Shown here: positions 1 through 8,135 of the stretch, one piece after another
How the letters are laid out: the number at the start of each line of letters is the position of its first letter
How positions within the stretch are numbered: the first letter of the stretch is position 1
NCBI GenBank assembly: GCA_021404685.1
Contig: QWHC01000028.1
Coordinates: 1 to 32,687, forward strand
DNA from: Chloroflexi bacterium CFX4
GTDB lineage: Bacteria; Chloroflexota; Anaerolineae; Aggregatilineales; UBA2796
Direction of reading: 5' to 3'
DNA: 32,687 nt
Made by a program: the position numbers and the translations under genes
The notes under the pieces: generated by a model
What the model saw: the letters and a program-made list of their open reading frames with translations, nothing else
Databases searched by the model: none
Told to the model about the DNA's origin: nothing

Positions 1-213
1 CCAAGCGCCGTGCGCGCCTCAGCCTGCCCGATTAAGCCCGATGAGTTAGCCGTGTGAGCGCACTTTATGAGCATCTTTTCACAGTTGAATGCCAAGCGCG
101 GCAACGCCTGTCAAGCGGCAGTTATGATCTGTCGCTAGGCGGGTGGCGCGGCGGCGATCCTCTCGGCTACAATCAGCCCATTATCCGCACCAGCTAGGCA
201 GCATACACATACC
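1..213. other. Intergenic leader with no recognised gene
   Basis: No gene is recognised here. Short open stretches run in from the left edge and stop at 33-35 and 55-57, so one of them may be the tail of an upstream gene, but none is long enough to call. A TACAAT hexamer at 168-173 could be a -10 element for the DUF554 gene; no good -35 lies at the usual distance. Confidence 0.4.
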
Positions 214-990
214 ATGACTGGCACACTTCTAAATGTCCTCACTATCTTAGCGGGCAGCGCTATCGGCATCCTGATCGGCAGCCGCTTCTCAACCAACATT
301 CAGCAAAGCGTCGTGACGGGCTTAGGCTTGGTCACCCTCGTGCTAGGGCTGCAAAATGCCATGCAGAGTGGCAATATCCTTGTGCCGCTGCTCAGCCTTG
401 CCATAGGGACAATCATTGGCGAATGGCTCGATCTGGACGGGCGCTTGAAGGCGTTTGGCGGCTGGCTGCAAGGGCGCGTTGCAGGGCGGAGCAACACCAC
501 ACACCCCGACTCCGACGGGCAAGCCGAGGTGCGCCAAAATGCACGCTTGCGCTTCATCAGTGGCTTTGTGACGGCAAGCCTCGTCTTTGGCATCGGACCG
601 CTGGCAGTGCTTGGCTCAATTCAGAACGGTATCAACGCCGCCGATATTCAACTGCTTGCCATTAAATCCACCTTAGACTTTTTTGCCTCAATTGCTTTTG
701 CCGCATCCCTCGGCATTGGCGTTGCCTTCAGCGCGCTGCCCATTTTCGTCATTCAGGGCAGCTTTGCCCTTGTTGGGATGGGCTTGGCAGGTGCTGCTGC
801 CGGCACACTTGGCGCCGATGCGCCGCTTATCCGCGAACTGACCGCCACCGGTGGCTTGATCCTGATAGGACTCTCGCTCATCCTCTTGGATATTAAGCAG
901 CCGCGCATTGCCAATATGCTGCCCGCCCTGATCATCGCGCCGCTGATGGTGATCGGTGCGGCATGGTTGGGCATTGCGCTCTATCCGTAA
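214..990 (+). CDS. DUF554 family integral membrane protein
   Basis: A 258-residue, very hydrophobic protein with about seven membrane segments, starting directly with one (LLNVLTILAGSAIGILIGS). The first half has the typical GxxxGxxIGSR-like start, VVTGLGLVTLVLGL and the IGTIIGEWLDLD loop; the second half has FVTASLVFGIGPLAVLGSIQNG and the KSTLDFFASIAF segment characteristic of DUF554 (YdfK-like) proteins. A charged cytoplasmic loop lies around residues 85-110. The family is widespread and resembles a transporter, but no substrate is established, so none is assigned. It stands alone, 118 bp ahead of the next gene, and its length is normal for the family. Confidence 0.88.
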   Translation: MTGTLLNVLTILAGSAIGILIGSRFSTNIQQSVVTGLGLVTLVLGLQNAMQSGNILVPLLSLAIGTIIGEWLDLDGRLKAFGGWLQGRVAGRSNTTHPDSDGQAEVRQNARLRFISGFVTASLVFGIGPLAVLGSIQNGINAADIQLLAIKSTLDFFASIAFAASLGIGVAFSALPIFVIQGSFALVGMGLAGAAAGTLGADAPLIRELTATGGLILIGLSLILLDIKQPRIANMLPALIIAPLMVIGAAWLGIALYP

Positions 991-1013
991 AGGTCTGCCT
1001 CACCTCTCCCTGA

Positions 1014-1042
1014 TTGCCCTTCACCGCCCACCTCGTTACAAT
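1014..1042 (+). promoter_or_regulatory. Probable sigma-70 promoter of the TPR/SH3-like gene
   Basis: TTGCCC (1014-1019) is followed after 17 bp by TACAAT (1037-1042). This gives a leader of about 60 nt before the ATG at 1109, which has GGGAGA a few bases upstream. Prediction by eye. Confidence 0.45.
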
Positions 1043-1108
1043 TAACGGGCAAATGGGCAGCCGCCGCAGGCATCGCACGGCTGCCAGCCAGACCAAACGG
1101 GAGAACGC

Positions 1109-3496
1109 ATGGCGACCTTACAAGAGCAGCTTGCCGACCTACGCCGCCGCATAGAGGCTTTACCTTCTGATGCACGTGCCGCCGAGATCATGCCCTTAGA
1201 GGCAGAGGCGCGCACCCTGCTCACTGCGACCAAAAATACACCTTTTGAAGAGACAGCGAAGGCACTCTTTGCCGATCTTGCCCGCCGCAGCGCACCGCCT
1301 GCGCCCGAAGTTGCCTCGCAGCGGGCAGCCTTGCGCCGTGCGCGCATTCGCATGGAGATGGCAGCTGGCGATGAGGATTACGACGAGGCTATTGATATTT
1401 TGGCGCAGGTGCTGGAACAAGACCCTAATAACAGCGATGCGCTGGCGCTGCTCCATCAGGCTGCTGCACATGGCGCCCAGCACGCCATGAAAGTGCGCGA
1501 CCTGCTGACGCGCTACGGGCTGAGCCTGCCCAGCACGCCGCCGCCAACGGCTGCCTCCCTGCCGCCACCCACACCACCACCGCCCATCGCGCCTGAGAGC
1601 GCGACCGAAGATGAAGATACCGCCGTGCCGCCTTCCAAGATGGGCAATGGTGGTGCGCGCACGACCGCCTCTGCTGATGCGCTTATGGCAGAAGTGACCC
1701 AAGCCTACTACGCCGGTGACTACCAGCGCACCATAGACCTTGCCAACCGCGTGCTTGCCCTTCAGCCTGAGAACGCCGCCGCACTCGATTACCGCCAAAA
1801 ATCTGAGGACAACCTCATCCGCGGCATTGTGCCAGATCACCGCATTCCCTTTGATGCCCGTGTTGCCTATAACCGTGCCAATTCCCTTGTGCGCGCCGGC
1901 AACTATGAAGAAGCAGGCAGGCTCTACCGCGAAGCACGAGACATCGCCGAGCGCGCTGGCATTATCACATGGAAGGACGCTGAGCAGGCACTGCTTGATA
2001 TTCAAGACCTTGCCCTTGCCCGTGAAATGCTGGCAGAAGGCGACCGTCTGCTTGCCAATGATGAATGGCAAGAGGCACTTCGCAAGTATGAAGGCGCCCA
2101 GCGCGTCGTGCCAAGCGATCCATTCGCCCAAGAGCGCATTGATCTGGTCAAGCGCGTGCAAGATCAGTTTGATAAAGCCTCTGTGCAGCTTAACATGATG
2201 AGCGGCAGCCTGACCGACCGCGTCAGCAACCTGCAACGCCTGCTCGAAATGCTTGCCGCACTGCGCCAGATTCTGCCCGGCAGCGCACGTCTGCAAAAAA
2301 TGGCGGACGAGGCTGGCACGCGCATTCAGACCGTGAAGGCGCAGTTGGTGGATCAGGGACGCGCCGCGCTGACTCGTGTAGACGCCTCGACCGTGCTTGA
2401 CGAACGAATGCGCCTGATCACAGAGGCAGTGCGTGCGCTGGAGACTGCCAACGCCATTGATCCCGGTGATGGTGAACTGAACGCCCTTTTGCAAAGTGCG
2501 CGCCAAAGCGAGACTCAAATCTCGGAGGCACGCCAGGTCATTGAGCGCGCCTCTGCCCTGATCGCCCAAAATTTTGACGCAGAGCTTTCGCAGGCGCGCA
2601 CTATGCTTGCCACGCTCCGCAGCCACGCCCAAGACCCACGCTACCGCACTGTGGTCAGCGAACTTTTGGCGCGCCACGTTGAACGCATCGAGTCCAGCAT
2701 TGATCGCGGCGATGCCCAAAGCGCAGAGCGTTGGCTCTCGCTTGCCAAAGAAGACCCATTCCGCATTTTGGGCAAGCGCAGCGAACTTTTGCAGCTTGAG
2801 GACGAGGTACGGAATATTCGGCGTGGTGGCGCACTGCGGACGGCAATTTTTGGCGGCGGCGCGCTGATCGTGCTAGTCCTCATCGCTTTCCTGACACGTG
2901 GCACATGGTTGCCCCTCTTTACACCGACCAATACGCCGCTCCCAACCGAGACGCCGACCGCCACCAACACACCCACCGATACTGCCACACCCACGCCAAC
3001 CTTCACGCCCAGCGACACACCCACCGCCACGTGGACGCCAACCGAGACGCACACGCCAACTTGGACGTGGACGCCCTCGCTGACCTTTACCCCGTCCTTC
3101 ACAGTGACGGCCTCCCTGACGCCCACACACACCAACACGCCAACGCATACCTTCACACCGAGCGACACACCAACCGTCACCAATACACCTACCGAGACTG
3201 CTACGCCGAGCATTACCTTCACACCGAGCATCACCTTCACGCCCAGCGTCACGCCAACTCCGATAGTGCGCTGTGTCGTGATCACCACCCAACAAGTGAT
3301 CGTGCGTTCGCGCCCAACCTTGGCAGGCACGCCGATCAGCACTGCTGCGGTGAACCAACAGATGAACGTGCTGCAAATTCAATCAGTAGATGGCTTTGCG
3401 TGGTATCGCGTGGAATACACAGTAGACGGCATTCTCGTTTCGGGCTGGGTGCAGGCATCGCGTGTGCGCGATTTTGGTCCGCCTTGCTCACAGTAA
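1109..3496 (+). CDS. TPR protein with one TM helix, Thr-Pro stalk and C-terminal SH3-like domain
   Basis: 795 residues. Residues 1-575 are Ala/Arg/Glu-rich and helical, with TPR-like units (for example around 75-120, 190-225 and 250-290) and long coiled-coil-prone stretches. A basic patch (RRGGALRTA) precedes one membrane helix at about 577-599. Then comes a 115-residue low-complexity stalk of repeating TPT/TNTPT/TFTPS units (about 604-718) and a cysteine-bounded SH3-like domain at 719-795 (VIVRSRPTLAGTPI ... WYRVEY ... SGWVQASRV). This predicts a cytoplasmic protein-interaction half and an extracellular wall- or ligand-binding head. The kinase at 14196-16289 has the same rear half. A good RBS precedes the ATG. 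The partner and signal are unknown. The oxidoreductase follows 22 bp downstream, so the two may be cotranscribed. Confidence 0.8.
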   Translation: MATLQEQLADLRRRIEALPSDARAAEIMPLEAEARTLLTATKNTPFEETAKALFADLARRSAPPAPEVASQRAALRRARIRMEMAAGDEDYDEAIDILAQVLEQDPNNSDALALLHQAAAHGAQHAMKVRDLLTRYGLSLPSTPPPTAASLPPPTPPPPIAPESATEDEDTAVPPSKMGNGGARTTASADALMAEVTQAYYAGDYQRTIDLANRVLALQPENAAALDYRQKSEDNLIRGIVPDHRIPFDARVAYNRANSLVRAGNYEEAGRLYREARDIAERAGIITWKDAEQALLDIQDLALAREMLAEGDRLLANDEWQEALRKYEGAQRVVPSDPFAQERIDLVKRVQDQFDKASVQLNMMSGSLTDRVSNLQRLLEMLAALRQILPGSARLQKMADEAGTRIQTVKAQLVDQGRAALTRVDASTVLDERMRLITEAVRALETANAIDPGDGELNALLQSARQSETQISEARQVIERASALIAQNFDAELSQARTMLATLRSHAQDPRYRTVVSELLARHVERIESSIDRGDAQSAERWLSLAKEDPFRILGKRSELLQLEDEVRNIRRGGALRTAIFGGGALIVLVLIAFLTRGTWLPLFTPTNTPLPTETPTATNTPTDTATPTPTFTPSDTPTATWTPTETHTPTWTWTPSLTFTPSFTVTASLTPTHTNTPTHTFTPSDTPTVTNTPTETATPSITFTPSITFTPSVTPTPIVRCVVITTQQVIVRSRPTLAGTPISTAAVNQQMNVLQIQSVDGFAWYRVEYTVDGILVSGWVQASRVRDFGPPCSQ

Positions 3497-3518
3497 ACGA
3501 GGATAAGTATAGACGACT

Positions 3519-4535
3519 ATGACTTCCCTACAACCGATCCGCGTCGCTTTGATCGGCGGTGGCGGCATGATGCGCCATCATCTGCGCGTTATGCTGCACG
3601 ATGCTGCCAATGTGCATGTTGTTGCTGTTGCCGAACCGTCCTCAGAGGCATATGCCCACCTAGCGGCACTCTTCAAAGAGGCAGGCTTGCCGCCGCCACC
3701 GCCCTACCGCGACCACGAACAGCTTTTGGCGAAGCACGCCAACGAGCTAGACGCCGCCTTGATCAGCACGCCACACGCCCAGCACTTTGAGCAAGCACGC
3801 GCCTGCCTATCTGCCGATCTTGATGTGCTGCTCGAAAAGCCGATGGTCGTGACGGCAGAAGAAGCACGCGCCCTGATCGCAGCCCGTGACCAAAGCGGAC
3901 GCCTGTTGGTGGTTGCGTTTCAGGGCAGCCTTTCGCCCAACATCCGCGAGGCAGTGCGGATGCTGCGCGCCGCCGAATTGGGCGCGCTGCAAGGCATTCA
4001 GGCTGCCACTTGGCAGAACTGGGATCAGTTCACCGCCAACACGTGGCGGCAGCAGCCCGAACTCAGCGGCGGCGGCTTCTTGTTTGATACCGGCGCGCAT
4101 ATGCTGAATACCGTGAGCGATTTAGCGGGTGAGGACTTTGCCGAAGTGTCGGCATGGTTTGATCAGCGGGGTCGCCCTGTGGATATTCGCGGTGTGGTGA
4201 TGGCGCGCTTGCGGTCGGGCGCGCTGGTCACGCTGCACGCCACGGGCGACTCGATCACGGGCGCGCACTCGGAGATACGGGTGTGGTGCGAGCGCGGTAT
4301 GCTGATCACCGGACAATGGGGCGAGCGGCTGCTGCTTCAGCGCGATGGTGAGGAAACTGCCACACCTATTCACTTGCCGCAATCGCTGGGCGCCTGGCAG
4401 CAGTTCGTTGCGGTGCGGGCAGGCAAACTCCCGAATCCATGTCCGCCGGAAGTCGGCTTGCGAATGGCGCGCTTGTGGGATGCCATCCGTGAATCAGCAG
4501 GGCGCGGCGGCACACCGATCAGCCTGCCGCACTGA
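3519..4535 (+). CDS. Gfo/Idh/MocA family NAD(P)-dependent oxidoreductase
   Basis: 338 residues with the two-domain layout of the family. The N-terminal Rossmann fold has a glycine-rich turn ([13 protein letters not shown], residues 9-21), AVAEPSSEA for the adenosine ribose, and the EKPMVV signature near residue 110 that carries the conserved EKP lysine. The C-terminal alpha/beta domain has [16 protein letters not shown] near 185-200, matching the GGxxxDxGxH catalytic motif. Members oxidise or reduce sugars, inositols and related polyols; the substrate cannot be told from sequence. The start ATG has AGGA 15 nt upstream, a rather long spacing. The gene sits 22 bp after the TPR/SH3-like gene and converges on the restriction-modification cassette. 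Confidence 0.88.
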   Translation: MTSLQPIRVALIGGGGMMRHHLRVMLHDAANVHVVAVAEPSSEAYAHLAALFKEAGLPPPPPYRDHEQLLAKHANELDAALISTPHAQHFEQARACLSADLDVLLEKPMVVTAEEARALIAARDQSGRLLVVAFQGSLSPNIREAVRMLRAAELGALQGIQAATWQNWDQFTANTWRQQPELSGGGFLFDTGAHMLNTVSDLAGEDFAEVSAWFDQRGRPVDIRGVVMARLRSGALVTLHATGDSITGAHSEIRVWCERGMLITGQWGERLLLQRDGEETATPIHLPQSLGAWQQFVAVRAGKLPNPCPPEVGLRMARLWDAIRESAGRGGTPISLPH

Positions 4536-4558
4536 GCAAGTCGGCGGGATAACGCAAG

Positions 4559-4587
4559 CCTACGTAGGGGTCGGACTTGTCCGACCC
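4559..4587. repeat. REP-like palindromic hairpin between convergent genes
   Basis: A self-complementary CCTACGTAGG (4559-4568) runs into a perfect 9-bp hairpin with a 2-nt loop, GGGTCGGAC-TT-GTCCGACCC (4568-4587). It sits between the convergent oxidoreductase and restriction endonuclease genes. There is no T-tract on either side, so it reads more like a dispersed REP/MITE-type palindrome than a classical terminator, though it could act as one. Confidence 0.5.
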
Positions 4588-4592
4588 GTGAG

Positions 4593-5489
4593 CTAGGGAA
4601 AAAGCGCGTTCCAAATCATGGGCAGTTGTTCAAGGTGTACGCCTGCACCTTTGGTGTGTGGAATGTGCAAGGCACTGAGGATTTCACCAAATTTGCGCCA
4701 GCCATTAGGTGTATTGAGTTCAACCCACAAAACACCTAACCCCGCAAGCTGACTCTTGTTCAGATCAGAGAGTGTATCTGCGATGAAAACATGGCTACCG
4801 CGTGCAATTGTGACATCAGCGCTTTCTGGGTTGCCTTTACCCATGAGTTTCACCTCACAACGATAGCGTTGACCTGTGCCGCTTATCAAAAAGAAATCCA
4901 CTTCGCGTGCAGCATCGCTTAAGCCTGTTAGTTGGTAGTTTTGTGTTGGTACCTCAAAAAACCTGCACAGCACAAGCATCAAAGGTTTTTCCACCTGCTT
5001 GCCAACCGTACTCCACGCGCCGCCGCGTAGTTGTGCGCGTTTCACAGCAAGTGTATTGATCACAATAAGGCTTTCGCTCAGGTTGAGGTCAACACTCACG
5101 CTGTTAAACTTGATGGTTAGCTGCATATCAAGATCACTGTTTTGCTGCACCAACTCGTTGATCAAAGTATAGAGTTGGGCATAATGTTCTTGGCTTGCCT
5201 GAATAACGATTTCACGCCGTGATGAGCCGAACAGATTACCAATCGTCTTTTTGTTCAAACCCGCGTGAATAGCAATCTCATCAGGATTAGGCGTTTCCAA
5301 GAACTCAGCGCGATACCAATCCGTCGTGATGGACTGGCTTCGCAGTTTTGCCTCAACCACGCGCCGAAAAAAGGCAAGCACAAAGTCTAGGAACTCAGCA
5401 TCAATCAGGCTGATAATCTCAGTGCGATAATTTTGTGCGCTCAGCAAGCGCTCAATAATGCGCCGTGTAACAATGGTTGTTAGCCTCAT
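4593..5489 (-). CDS. CfrBI-family type II restriction endonuclease
   Basis: 298 residues. The C-terminal half matches what I know of the CfrBI restriction enzyme family: GGAWSTVGKQVEKPLMLVLC around 155-175, then REVDFFLISG and YRCEVKLMGKGNPESAD around 205-235, then FIADTLSDLNKSQLAGLGVLWVEL. The D of REVDF and the E-x-K of CEVKL are the likely PD-(D/E)xK metal-binding residues. The prototype CfrBI cuts CCWWGG; that specificity is not shown for this protein. The N-terminal half is helical and may form the DNA-binding part. Its ATG overlaps the TGA of the methyltransferase by 4 nt (ATGA), so it is probably translationally coupled and made after the protective enzyme. The DNA is visibly A/T-richer than its neighbours, which suggests transfer. 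Confidence 0.82.
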   Translation of the reverse strand: MRLTTIVTRRIIERLLSAQNYRTEIISLIDAEFLDFVLAFFRRVVEAKLRSQSITTDWYRAEFLETPNPDEIAIHAGLNKKTIGNLFGSSRREIVIQASQEHYAQLYTLINELVQQNSDLDMQLTIKFNSVSVDLNLSESLIVINTLAVKRAQLRGGAWSTVGKQVEKPLMLVLCRFFEVPTQNYQLTGLSDAAREVDFFLISGTGQRYRCEVKLMGKGNPESADVTIARGSHVFIADTLSDLNKSQLAGLGVLWVELNTPNGWRKFGEILSALHIPHTKGAGVHLEQLPMIWNALFP

Positions 5490-6865
5490 GATATTCCTCT
5501 GTCTCTAAATTCCTCTAAGGACAAGAAGCGCACGGGCTGAGCATCGAAAAAGCGCGCTGTGCCGAACACTTCACGCATCCGCTCAATATAGGTCGGTTCT
5601 TTCTCCACCATGAAAAAGTGCCGATCCAGATCACGGGCTGCCCTGCCCAATGTGCCGCTGCCGCCAAATGGATCAAACACCAAATCGCCAACGTATGAAT
5701 AGTAGCGAATAACGCGGTTGCACAGTTCCAGCGGAAACACGGCACTATGCACGCGATCAAAGGTTGGGTCAATCCGCCAGATGTTCGAGGACTCATAGGC
5801 GCCCAGCACGCGGCTTGCCTCAATCACTTCGGCGCTGTATTGGCGCATGTTCCAGTCCAGCAGTTTGTCGGTTTGTTTGCGGTAGACCATCAGATATTCG
5901 GTGACGGCGTTCGGCTTATAGCCTAAGGGCTTGCGGTGCTGCAAAAAGCCTGCATTGCGGTTCTTCACGCTTGATTCTGGTTTTGCCCAGACAATATCAT
6001 CAATAAATTCCCAGCCGATCTGTACCAAGCGGGTGTGCAGGTCAAACGGAATGGGATAGCGTTTGCTGGCGTGGGCGCGGCTCATGCGTGGGATGATGAT
6101 CGGTGAGGTGTTGACGATCAAGAAGCGCCCTGTTTTGGTCACACGGTGAACTTGATCAAAGACGCGAGTCAGAAAGTCGAGGTAGGCGCTGTAGCTCTCG
6201 TAGATTGAATAATCGCGGGCGTTGTAGTAAGGCGGTGAGGTGAAGGTGAGGTGAATGGACTCATCTGGTACGAAGGGCAGCACCGCCTGCACATCGCCAT
6301 TCACAACCACATTCTGCATAAAGGCGGGCGATTGGGCGTGATCAAGCGGCGCGTTGGCACTCTCTGCCGCACTAAATTCGCGCCGAATGATGCTTTGAAT
6401 CATTTCGTTCGGGTGATTGGCGAGGCTTTTTAGAGCGCTTTGCACATTGGGCTGCGTCCGAAAGACCAGCAAGCCGCGGATCACTTGCAGAAGGACTTTC
6501 GGATCATGTTCGTCTAAATGTTCAATCAGGGTGGGGATGGCTTCAGGTAAGCGCATTCGCCCAATCGCCGAAATTGCCTCGCGCCGTATGGTGGAGTCGG
6601 GATCGGTGCGGGCAAGCTGCGAAAGGTGTGGGATCAACAGGCGGTTGGTGGTCTTGCCAATGTTTTTGACCGCCCAATAGCGCACCTGACTCGCTTCATG
6701 GCTCAGGAAGGGCGCGAACACATAGCCGTTGAAGGCTTTGGGCAGGTGACCCAAGTTTTCAAGCAGGAATAAGATGTCGCGGGTGGTGGCTGCCTCAGCA
6801 AGCAGGCGGTAGATTTGGCTGGTGTCCGTCTGTTTGAGTGCCTGAAGTTGTTCTTTGGTGAGCAT
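5486..6865 (-). CDS. HEAT-repeat / DNA (cytosine-N4 type) methyltransferase fusion
   Basis: 459 residues from the ATG at 6865, chosen because AGGGAT lies just upstream; an ORF start 63 nt further up has no such signal. Residues about 25-170 are HEAT/PBS-lyase-type repeats (for example SHEASQVRYWAVKNIGK, TDPDSTIRREAISAIGRM, EHDPKVLLQVIRGLL). The catalytic part follows: TSPPY at about 209-213 (motif IV, typical of N4-cytosine enzymes) and the SAM-binding FGGSG at about 400-404 near the C-terminus. That order (IV before I) is the beta class. It should protect host DNA from the endonuclease encoded immediately downstream. HEAT repeats on a type II methyltransferase are unusual and may replace or extend the target-recognition surface, or bind a partner. 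Confidence 0.87.
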   Translation of the reverse strand: MLTKEQLQALKQTDTSQIYRLLAEAATTRDILFLLENLGHLPKAFNGYVFAPFLSHEASQVRYWAVKNIGKTTNRLLIPHLSQLARTDPDSTIRREAISAIGRMRLPEAIPTLIEHLDEHDPKVLLQVIRGLLVFRTQPNVQSALKSLANHPNEMIQSIIRREFSAAESANAPLDHAQSPAFMQNVVVNGDVQAVLPFVPDESIHLTFTSPPYYNARDYSIYESYSAYLDFLTRVFDQVHRVTKTGRFLIVNTSPIIIPRMSRAHASKRYPIPFDLHTRLVQIGWEFIDDIVWAKPESSVKNRNAGFLQHRKPLGYKPNAVTEYLMVYRKQTDKLLDWNMRQYSAEVIEASRVLGAYESSNIWRIDPTFDRVHSAVFPLELCNRVIRYYSYVGDLVFDPFGGSGTLGRAARDLDRHFFMVEKEPTYIERMREVFGTARFFDAQPVRFLSLEEFRDRGIS

Positions 6866-6878
6866 ATTTATCCCTGTG

Positions 6879-6901
6879 GAATGCTGGTAGCATTTTACCA
6901 G
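6879..6901 (-). promoter_or_regulatory. Probable promoter of the restriction-modification genes with overlapping palindrome
   Basis: On the - strand TGG-TAAAAT (an extended -10) ends about 25 nt upstream of the methyltransferase ATG. It lies inside a perfect inverted repeat, CTGGTA-GCATTT-TACCAG (6884-6901, + strand reading). The overlap suggests an operator, possibly for autoregulation, but no control-protein gene is visible. Confidence 0.4.
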
Positions 6902-7013
6902 AAAACGGTGGCGGTGTATGAACGACACCGAACTATCAGGCGATCCCGAACAAGACTTGCCACTGCCCTAGCAAGTGCGCTAAAACTGTTACAAAGCGTT
7001 CGCTCCAAGTAGC

Positions 7014-8078
7014 ATGGTAAATCCCTCAATGAAGGTGCGCCAATTTGTTCACCGCTCACTGCGCCGCAGGCTGGACGGGCGCAGCATGGATCAACTGGGT
7101 ACGCTGTGCCTGCTCTCGGCGGCTGCCGTCTGTTTGGGTGGAATGCTGAGCGGCAGCCTGTTCTTGTGGATCATCGCGGCAAGTCTGGCAATCGGCGGCA
7201 TGGCTGCTCACCTGCTAAGCCCGCATGTGGAGGCGCGCCGTTTAGTTCGTCAGGCACGGCTGCTCGCCGCATTGGGCAGGCTGCGAGAGGCGCTTGGATG
7301 TGTTAACCGCGCCATTGCCCTTGTGCCAGACGTGATGAGCGCGTTTGTTGTCCGCAGCGCGCTCTATGCGGGCATGGGGCAGCTTGATATGGCGGTGGAT
7401 GACGCCGAACACGCCGTGCGCCTTGCGCCGCGCCATCCTGAAGCGCGCCTTGCCCGTGCGCGCATGTACAGCCGCTATGGGTTGCATGAAGATGCCATCC
7501 AAGACCTGCAAATCGGCTTGCGCGAACGTCCCGATTGGGCAGACGGCTACCTTGAGGTGGCGTACCTTTACGTGCGTCTGCAAGATTATCAGAACACACT
7601 CAACACCCTGCACAGCCTTGAGAAGCATGTGCGTGCGACGCCAAGCCGCTATGAGGCACTGCTGCTGGCAGGCTGGGTCTATGAGGAGAAGCTGCAAGAC
7701 CTTGAGCAAGCACTAGGTGCTTACAGCCGCGCCATTCCGTTACGCCCTGAGCGCCGCGTTGGCTATGCGCGCCGTGCGGCGGTCTATACCGCACGCGGAG
7801 ATCGGCTGCAAGCGGCGGAAGATTGGCTGAAAGCTGCCCACTGCATCCCTGCCGAAGAGGAACGCGGCAAGGCGCATTGGCTGCGCGCCGCCTGCTATGG
7901 CAAGCGCTTCGCCCTCACCCGTGAACAGGGCGACCTGCAACATTGGTTACGCGCCCTTGAATTAAGTGCCTGCGAAGACTCAGACCAGTATGCGCGGTTA
8001 GCGCGCACCATGCTGCGGCTGATGGTCAACCCGCAAGAATTCACCTTCCCGCCACGTGTGATGCACTACCCAAATTAG
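7014..8078 (+). CDS. Membrane-anchored tetratricopeptide repeat protein
   Basis: 354 residues. A short basic N-terminus (HRSLRRRLDGR) leads into a hydrophobic hairpin of one or two membrane helices at about 28-67, with the rest predicted cytoplasmic. From about 75 to 300 the protein is TPR repeats with the usual A/G-Y-A-P spacing: ALGRLREALGCVNRAIALVPD, GMGQLDMAVDDAEHAVRLAPR, YGLHEDAIQDLQIGLRERPD, LEQALGAYSRAIPLRPE. TPR domains bind other proteins; the partner is unknown. The annotated ATG has no clear RBS; an in-frame ATG at 7029 is an alternative. The gene diverges from the restriction-modification cassette, and TTGCCA-N18-TAAAAC (6957-6986) could be its promoter. Confidence 0.8.
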   Translation: MVNPSMKVRQFVHRSLRRRLDGRSMDQLGTLCLLSAAAVCLGGMLSGSLFLWIIAASLAIGGMAAHLLSPHVEARRLVRQARLLAALGRLREALGCVNRAIALVPDVMSAFVVRSALYAGMGQLDMAVDDAEHAVRLAPRHPEARLARARMYSRYGLHEDAIQDLQIGLRERPDWADGYLEVAYLYVRLQDYQNTLNTLHSLEKHVRATPSRYEALLLAGWVYEEKLQDLEQALGAYSRAIPLRPERRVGYARRAAVYTARGDRLQAAEDWLKAAHCIPAEEERGKAHWLRAACYGKRFALTREQGDLQHWLRALELSACEDSDQYARLARTMLRLMVNPQEFTFPPRVMHYPN

Positions 8079-8135
8079 TTGCGGCGGACGCAGTTTGGCG
8101 CATCTGTGGCAGTTGCGCTATCAGTCCGTTGGCGG

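Noticed and set aside
1196..2719. Long antisense open frame (507 codons) over the TPR gene
   Set aside because: High-G+C codon bias leaves the opposite strand open; the product has no recognisable domain while the + strand gene has TM, stalk and SH3-like features.
2920..3262. Possible minisatellite or CRISPR-like array
   Set aside because: The repetition is coding (TPT units) with irregular spacing, and no constant repeat/spacer pattern exists.
2905..3522. Alternative + frame across the Thr-Pro stalk (His/Asp/Asn-rich)
   Set aside because: Out-of-frame reading of the repeats; no RBS and no match to a known protein type.
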